Assembly (NCBI GenBank): GCA_958298945.1
Contig: OY282606.1
Span: forward strand, 55,751,920-55,815,919
Direction: 5' to 3'
DNA length: 64,000 nucleotides
Origin: Atherix ibis
Taxonomy: Eukaryota > Arthropoda > Insecta > Diptera > Athericidae
Numbering within the stretch: the stretch's first letter is position 1; each line of letters opens with the position of its first letter. This document shows, in pieces, positions 57,840-64,000 of this stretch. Under the pieces are notes generated by a model. That model was given only the letters and a program-made list of their open reading frames with translations. It searched no databases and was not told the DNA's origin. The position numbers and the translations under genes are program-made.

Positions 57840-58403
57840 TTTCGTTCGCTGTCGTTTCGTTCTTACGTACACAAAGTTTTTTTTTTTAAAAAAATAGCCG
57901 CGCACAAAATCTCCCTTTATTTCCCCTTTTCTTGTCGCTCACTCACGCGCATATGAAATTCACCACACACAACACACATAAGCAACAAAATTATACTGTT
58001 TGTGTGCCAACGTCAATATATGTGAGTGTTAGGTGTAGTGATCAGCACAGACGTAACGGGATACTGAAATGATTTTGCTACTATCGCTATTTTATTTTCC
58101 TCTTTTTGTTTTTTTTTCGTACTATATCTTCCAGCGGGTAATGTGTGAAAAGTAAGACGAAGAGAGAGAAGCGTATTCAATACAACACAATAATGTGTTT
58201 TCCATGAACGCACTCAAACGCAAATCTCAACAACCACTTCGTAGAACGAATTCACACACACTCTTAGGAATATAATATATTGTTTTTTTTTTCAATTTAC
58301 AGTTACGTTACTTAAAGGCTATTACACGTACCGACGAAATACCGGCAATCGTATGCAATTTACACTCTCGCCTAATTATTTTACTTCGATCCCACTTCTG
58401 ATT
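57840..58403 (-). other. Gypsy 5' leader and primer-binding region
   Basis: Untranslated leader between the 5' LTR and gag. Directly inside the LTR (58384-58403, minus strand) lies AATCAGAAGTGGGATCGAAG. TCAGAAGTGGGAT fits a tRNA-Leu-type primer site from its sixth base onward; the usual TGGTG start is missing. The 20.5-kb element carries TGGTGTAAGAAGTGGGA at the equivalent place. Confidence 0.55.
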
Positions 58404-58640
58404 TGTCAAGATGGAATTATAAGAATGAACGTTAATAATAAATAAAAATGCTAGGCGACAGTTAAAGTAATAAAATAATATTGCTCAACGGCTTTATTTA
58501 ATGTAGCGTACAAAAATAGTTTTTCACCCGTTCTCGTTCACGTACGTTCTTCGACTGCCGTGTCGTTCTCGAGCCCAATCTCACCACACTTGTCTGTCTA
58601 TGTAGTTGTGGGGGCATTCCCCGGTGGTGAATCGGTGACA
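58404..58640 (-). repeat. 5' LTR of the Gypsy element
   Basis: 237 bp, begins TGTCAAG and ends GGTGACA on the plus strand. It is the upstream LTR relative to the minus-strand coding direction and is followed by the CAAA target duplication. Confidence 0.95.
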
Positions 58641-58644
58641 CAAA

Positions 58645-59193
58645 TGTCATCAGATGAGCAGCCATTTACTACGAGGCTAGAGGTGATCATTTACTAATCA
58701 GATTTTAAATAATATTATAATCCGATATAATATCGGATTTTCCATATAAACAATTTTAATCAACCAAATTACTGATTTTTATTTCATCCAAAATTAATTT
58801 GAAAAAAATTCGCGAACTTATCTTTAAAATATCCTGTATCGTTTTTAGTATATTTAAGACCCATTATTTTTTTCTATTAAGTAAAAGCTAAAAAATCCAA
58901 AACATTACCAATATACAAAAACTGTTCGAAGAAAATTTCTATAAAATAAATATTGGCAAATGAGAATCAAGAAAGTGCATAAGAATATTAAATATTTTAA
59001 TTTGGTTAATATTTCGTGGTTATATACTATATAGGAATTTTCAATAATACATATTAATTTATACGCTAGTTAACCAACTAATATGCATATAACAATAAAA
59101 CAAACTATTCGAATTACATATTTACTAGTAGTTCCCTCTATTGGAATCACACTACACGATTTTATTTGAAACTACATAGTTCTTATGTACATA
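58645..59193. other. Intergenic
   Basis: AT-rich; contains a short palindrome around CCGATATAATATCGG near 58725. No coding motif. Confidence 0.55.
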
Positions 59194-59810
59194 CGAGGGC
59201 AGGTGTACTGTAAAAAAATAGAGATTCTTTTTTAACAATTTAATCGAAATGTGGGATGCTCTGCATCACTCGGTTTTCACAAATCATTACAATCATTAAC
59301 TATTTAAGAGCAAAGTGCATCGAAATCTCGCTCGTTATCCTTTCTTATACTTTCCAACCGCACGATGTACAAAAATATTATAAGAATATTCATAATTTCT
59401 TTAGCGCAAGATATTTTAAATATATTTCCGACTAGTACACATATCATCTCTTAGTAGACTGCGGTCAAAATCACATTGCATGAAAAACATATCGGCAAGT
59501 GGAAAACAAACGTAATCGTGCTGTCGATTTAATTAGAGCTTTTCCGTCGCAATCCTGATGAACTTTTACGTCGATATACTCGTATAACGATTGATGGAAC
59601 GTGAATAAATCATTACCCTTCAGAGACGAAAGAACAGTCGAAACTGTGGGTATATGCAGACGATCCTCGTCCAAAGAAGGCGAAGACGCTCAATTTAGGA
59701 CGAACGATAAATGGAGTATACTGTGTGTCGTTATTGGACTGGTTGAGCGAAGAAATCACGAAAAACGTTCACATTAGTCTATCCTTTTGTAAGTACTTAT
59801 TAACCCGCCT
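59194..59810 (+). pseudogene. Mariner relic, Mos1-like
   Basis: The left end CGAGGGCAGGTGTACTGTAA follows TA at 59192-59193. Plus-strand frames read LELFRRNPDELLRRYTRITI, then DGT*INHY in place of the first catalytic motif DETWIHHY. After that come ETKEQSKLWVYADDPRPKKA, TINGVYCVSLLDWLSEEITK and VHISL. The second and third Asp region is absent. AAGTACTTATTAACCCGCCT near 59790 may be a decayed right terminal repeat. Confidence 0.7.
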
Positions 59811-60215
59811 TCCTACATTCGAGTTTAGAATTGCACTTTTCTTGTAGTATTCATAGAATATTATGCTCTAAGACTTATATCATACGAAAACAAATTCTTG
59901 CTAATTACGTTAGGCAAAACATAAAGGAGTACGTCATATTGAACGAAAACAAAACCATTCACGAATATCCATAATCGCGATAAACCGAATAATATTTTTG
60001 TTGATAATTACTAATAAAAATGCCCATCAAAATTTGGAATGAGTTACACTAAATATTACCATTGTGACCAACCACCGATGCGATCAGCCACCGTAGGACA
60101 CCCAACCTCCATTGTACCATTACTTGTTTTAAGGATTCTCCCTCAGAGAGCTACAGTAAGGACCGTTGTAAATTAGAGTCAGACTGCGGATTTGATTGTT
60201 CCCCCAAAAGGAAGC
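59811..60215. other. Unassigned
   Basis: No coding motif. A GC-richer patch at 60060-60210 could be the unreadable front part of the mariner relic that follows. Confidence 0.4.
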
Positions 60216-60567
60216 TCATTGCGGGAGGTCCGAGGAGTGCTGAAAGATGAAGTTCCCTCTGAAAGACTTTCAATATCGATTAACATTGAAGCTCCTTGAA
60301 GACTCAGAAAGAGCATTGAAGCTCCTTGAAAGACTTCTTTGCGTCAGATAAGACATTGTAAATACTCTGATGCTCAAACATTCAATGCGTCCTTTCACAC
60401 GGTCATCTCTATCAACGAGCCCTTGTCGGAAATATGGATTCTTGTGCTTCCCCAGCCCTTTATTCACCTTGGTACTCGTACTATCGATAACATCCAGTTG
60501 AAGCTTTCATCACTGTTACATCAAATGGAAACAACTACTTTAATGGAGATTTTTCTACCATACCTCG
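60216..60567 (+). pseudogene. Mariner relic, 3' end
   Basis: Plus-strand frames give SLRQIRHCKYSDAQTFNASF, equivalent to the 'VRSDIANTWMLHHDNAP' block. SINEPLSEIWILVLPQPFIH and GTRTIDNIQLKLSSLLHQM follow, matching the C-terminal third of mariner transposases with the SPDLAP/third Asp segment deleted. The right terminal repeat ends ATACCTCG at 60567 before TA, mirroring the left end of the 46.5-kb relic. A short internal duplication (CATTGAAGCTCCTTGAA twice) lies at 60284-60330. Confidence 0.65.
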
Positions 60568-60596
60568 TATAAAGTCTATAGCCAATTGAAATTAAA

Positions 60597-60651
60597 AATA
60601 TTAAAAAAGGAACAAGAGTATTATAAGTACACTTGTTCCTTCTTTAATATT
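60597..60651. repeat. 20-bp inverted repeat, one mismatch
   Basis: Arms 60597-60616 and 60632-60651 pair around a 15-base loop (GGAACAAG/CTTGTTCC innermost). It lies 30 bases from the mariner right end. Confidence 0.88.
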
Positions 60652-61989
60652 TTTTTTAAATAAAATTATGTTTTTTTTGTGTTTAGAATTAAACTTACCT
60701 TTCTGCTGATTTAGCTTTTAGATATCTTAAAGATCCTTTGGCTTAAAATCCTGTTACTATTATTTCAATTTTTCTACAAAACCTTAAATGATATTTTAAA
60801 AATATCCGATAACAAATTGAAATCGGTTTAGTATTACTTTTTAATTTCATACACGTATTCTATAACTGCAATTATTAAAGTAACATAAGTAAACTTTTTA
60901 ACGATATTTTTAAATTTCAGAAACAACAAGCGCACAGAGGTACTACCCTGTGTCATGAGGATTATTTCAATAGTTTAATAAATCTTGAAACCATTGTGTC
61001 TTTAGGCACCGATTATGTAGATGAAAGGAGATTATAATGGTAATATATGTGAATTTTATATAATCTATTAACTTTGGGTATGTTTAGATCAAGGTGTATA
61101 ACTAAACTCAATTTAGACGTAACCCAGAACATCCAATTGAGTTTTAGTACGGTATTGTGTTTTATTAGTTTATTATTTATTGTTAGTTTTAACTGAGCCT
61201 CGCTACTAAGATTCGAGGAGGAAGTTTTTTTGCGGCAGAGAGTGAATGTAACGTTAAAAATTGCATTGAAAATATAAAATATTTAATTAGGTTTTTTTAA
61301 GCAATCCAACTTAAGAATAAGAAAATTATTGATTAGTTATAATAAACAAAAACGAGTTCGCATACTGGAACTGGTTTTTGTTTATTATAATTAATCAATA
61401 ATTAATTTCTAAACTAATTTTGAGAGTAAAATATTTTCTGGTGAGACATTGTATACTAAATACTTAAATTACAAACTAAACGTAATTAATAAACGTATAG
61501 ATAAAAATACCCAAGCTTACGTTTTTAGATACATATTTTCTTTTGCTTAATCTTGATCAAAAGTAAAGGTAATATTAATTAGAAAAATATCATGATTTCT
61601 TAAAGTCATTTCTATTATCAATTGTACTCAAATGTAAATTCTTATCACAACGACAGCTTAGATCATTTATCGGCAACTAAGACGTACTCCGGTCTTTTCG
61701 CTACCTTGATTCGAACTCCGTTACAGACGTTCCGATTATAGCCAAATCAGTGCGTAATATAATGGGTTGTATTCCCAACATACATTATTTACTGCCTATT
61801 ATTAGATTTAACTTTTTTTCATCCTTGGCCAAAAATATTTACCATCCATCCAAAACTTTATTTTCCTATCGGGATGAAACAAAAAATTAGAATTTCAATA
61901 ATTATTTATTATAAAATTTTAATATCCTTTATTCCTCATAATAGCATTTATCCTTTCCAAAATTAAAGCCTCTAATTTGGTTGCAGTCT
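60652..61989. other. Unassigned AT-rich DNA with one hairpin
   Basis: Contains the hairpin at 61326-61401. No coding motif. A B-box-like GATTCGAACTC near 61708 has no partner A box or cloverleaf, so no tRNA is called. Confidence 0.5.
61326..61401. repeat. 28-bp inverted repeat, one mismatch
   Basis: Arms 61326-61353 and 61374-61401 pair with one mismatch around a 20-base loop; the inner ends are CAAAAAC and GTTTTTG. Confidence 0.9.
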
Positions 61990-62690
61990 TCTTCAGTAAT
62001 AGCGTTCCATTCCAAATTTAATGTAATTTTCAATATTTTTATTGTTTGCTACTGACCTTCCGCTTAAGCCGTATCTATAAATGGGGAAGGACCCTTTTCT
62101 CGAATTCGGACGAGAGATACAATGGTTTCTACTGAGAACCCAAGTTTTTGTCGAATACATGAGGACTGATAAGGCTTGTGTCTTCTACAGCAGTATCTTC
62201 GATGTTATTGTACCAGAATTTTTGAGCCAAATAATTAAGACTGAGTTAAGGAAGCTCTGTCGACTGCCACCAGCTGTGCGCAGAGTTCTACTCCATTTTG
62301 TGGACTCTTTCAAAGATATAATATGCTGCCTGTATACGACTAGTGCTAATTAATGTTGTCTTCGACGCTGGCGCTACCACAATGTACTTTGTTTTGCATA
62401 CATTTTTTTGTAGCCAAAAATTTTTTGCCACCGGCTCAATCTTCATGAAAGCTTCTCGTACAGATCTCTCTAATCAACTCACTCTCTGGTGGCTGGTTAC
62501 CTTATGCTTAATAAGGAATCGCTTTACCAATTATTTTATGGAGGTCATTTTTATTTTTACTATATTCGAATCATGTCATTCTCTATCGATAGTGCTACCA
62601 GAGGCAACAAAACCGTCCACACAATCCATGCATAGCTTGAGCTACTTACGCGCTGTCAACTTTAATCTCGGTAACAAACAAGTCCCAAAA
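61990..62690 (-). pseudogene. LINE reverse transcriptase relic, thumb region
   Basis: On the minus strand broken frames read REAFMKIEPVAKNFWLQKN, then TKYIVVAPASKTTLI. After a frame change come SPHVFDKNLGSQ*KPLYLSS and EFEKRVLPHL. These match the 'EEAF..IE..AK..GL.VNE.KTKYMV' and 'VLTYG.E.W.L....L..FERKVLR.I' blocks of an RTE/CR1-like insect LINE group. The catalytic YADD should lie just upstream and is not readable. Probably the same type of LINE as the 45.8-kb linker fragment. Confidence 0.6.
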
Positions 62691-62696
62691 ACTTAG

Positions 62697-64000
62697 ACTA
62701 ACGATACCATAACAGAATGTAAAAAGTCGTTGGCATAAACTAATAAATCAAAAACAATTTACCCGAGGAAGCTAACATTATAGGAGTTATAACAGAGATA
62801 GAATGGGATTAACTCGAAAAATCATTCAGTAATTGTACCGATTGGATGAACTTCGCCAAGAAAACAATGTGTCCTCAATCCTTCTAAACATTCTTAAAGA
62901 AATTGTCTTTTAACAGAAATCGTTTTGCCAAAATTTAATATTTTGTTCTTTTTTGTTGGGAACAACTTTAATTCTCTTTTTTTTTTAAAAAGGGACACAT
63001 TTGTTTGAGAACCTACCTATGGTACAGGTAATAGTCGATGATTAGATAGAAGAACATGGAATATAAAAAACTTGAAAAAGTTATATATTCTTAATTGTAA
63101 CTTCAGATAGACTTTCTTTATAATTTTATTTAATTTAAACTAATTTTGGAATATATCAAAGCAATTATGAAATTATAAAAAATAAAATTATTTTTCTTCA
63201 ACTCAGTACTAAGACTATTTAAAAGTATTCTTTTTAGTAGTTTTATTGATGTGTTTTTATATGTAAATATTGTATATTAAAATATATAGAAATATTTAAA
63301 AAAATATTCGCATTAAATCTTATGAATATGATTATACTTTTCTTAATTATTATTACATTTAAAATAAGTAAGACTGCACATAATAAAAATTTGTATTCTT
63401 GCGTATGAAGATTCTATACTTCACTTTAAGTCAATCTTACTTATATGTGTATATCTTATATCCCTTAATGTTGTAACTAATTTGTTACAATAATCACTTC
63501 GGATGGACACTATATATCATCTTGAGCAAATACATTATGCCGATGTCCTCTAGCAGTTCTAAAGCGTTTACTCAGTATGAGAGTATGAATATTTAAATAC
63601 AGTCATATTTATTTAAAAGGTGAATTTATTTATCATGTGCACTTTTATAAATGAAATTCAGATTTTATCTCAGCAGAGATATCCATATCTTTAGACAACA
63701 AAAATATTTCTGGACATCCTAATATATACAAATCTGTGAGGGGCCGTATTTCGATGTAATCAAGGACTTCGGTATAAATGAGAAAAAATTGCCTAGAGCC
63801 AATTTATAAGAAATGCAACTAGCATACATTAAGTTCAAATCGTAGTCAGTCATAAGTACCATACATACTTACTGTGTATGAACAAAATGAAAATGAACAC
63901 AAACAACTAATCCTCATGCCTGTTATAAATCTACACTGTGTCATTTTCAATATTATTTTTATTAGTCATACTTCTAAGAATACAAACTTTTATTTTCGTC
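62697..64000. other. Unassigned AT-rich DNA
   Basis: No open frame with a motif, no terminal repeats and no RNA gene were seen to the end of the window. Confidence 0.5.

Larger units (their letters stand above)
53292..58640 (-). mobile_element. Complete Ty3/Gypsy retrotransposon
   Basis: A 5.35-kb element on the minus strand. Two 237-bp LTRs (TGTCA...TGACA) differ at only two positions by eye, and CAAA is duplicated at both flanks (53288-53291 and 58641-58644), so this is a recent insertion. One long gag-pol frame holds Gag with a SAP domain, zinc knuckle, protease, reverse transcriptase, RNase H and integrase. No envelope gene is present. A purine-containing tract (AGGAAAGCCGAG on the minus strand, next to 53529) may serve as the polypurine primer. 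Two defects, YMYD in reverse transcriptase and a frameshift in integrase, make this copy unlikely to be autonomous. Confidence 0.95.

Noticed and set aside
53292..58640. Envelope gene making the Gypsy element an endogenous retrovirus
   Set aside because: After integrase the frame ends 43 bases inside the 3' LTR; there is no room for and no trace of an envelope frame.
61695..61725. B-box-like GATTCGAACTC, possible tRNA or tRNA-derived SINE
   Set aside because: No A box at the right distance and no cloverleaf pairing could be drawn.
62081..62696. Two plus-strand open frames (90 and 117 codons) near the end of the window
   Set aside because: They lie opposite a decayed LINE reverse transcriptase on the minus strand, whose conserved motifs explain the sequence better.

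Overview
The window is nuclear DNA from an insect, most likely a fly (Diptera). It is strongly AT-rich, and nearly all recognisable coding sequence belongs to transposable elements typical of insects: mariner, an IS630/Tc1-like DD41D transposon family, a P-like element with a THAP finger, an I/Jockey-type LINE with an Inr+DPE internal promoter, and Ty3/Gypsy LTR elements. I found no intact host gene, rRNA, tRNA or CRISPR. The window therefore looks like intergenic or deep intronic DNA that has collected transposons.

Layout. 1-10.3 kb is an extremely AT-rich block of poly-A/T and AAT or TA microsatellites with no recognisable transposon. 10.4-13.4 kb holds a Jockey-like reverse transcriptase relic split by a mariner copy, followed by DD41D transposase fragments. 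14.67-20.19 kb is one full-length LINE (12-bp target duplication, ORF1, ORF2, TAAA tail) that has lost catalytic residues. 20.52-23.03 kb is an internally deleted LTR retrotransposon whose 5' LTR carries a GAGA tract, a four-unit heat-shock element and a TATA box. 23-38.2 kb is mostly unassigned DNA with DD41D relics and mariner copies at 27.5, 31.3 and 33.0 kb. 38.50-40.06 kb is a P-like element with terminal inverted repeats, target duplication, THAP finger, coiled coil and two short introns. 40-52 kb is mostly unassigned, with scattered relics of a DD41D transposon, a LINE and a mariner, and several long hairpins. 51.92-52.84 kb is a deleted DD41D element still bounded by inverted repeats. 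53.29-58.64 kb is a complete, young Ty3/Gypsy element on the minus strand (237-bp LTRs differing at two sites) with a SAP domain in Gag. 59-62.7 kb has two more mariner relics and a LINE relic.

How the parts relate. There is no host operon or pathway here; the logic is insertion history. Nesting (mariner in the Jockey-like relic; another mariner in a DD41D relic) and LTR identity give relative ages. Several elements have lost a catalytic residue while staying otherwise readable: mariner copies 1 and 2 share DD34N in place of DD34D, the Gypsy element has YMYD for YxDD, and the LINE has YAAN for YADD plus an endonuclease His-to-Arg change. This suggests either decay after insertion or spread using enzymes supplied by other copies. 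All identifications are by eye from motifs; no database search was run.
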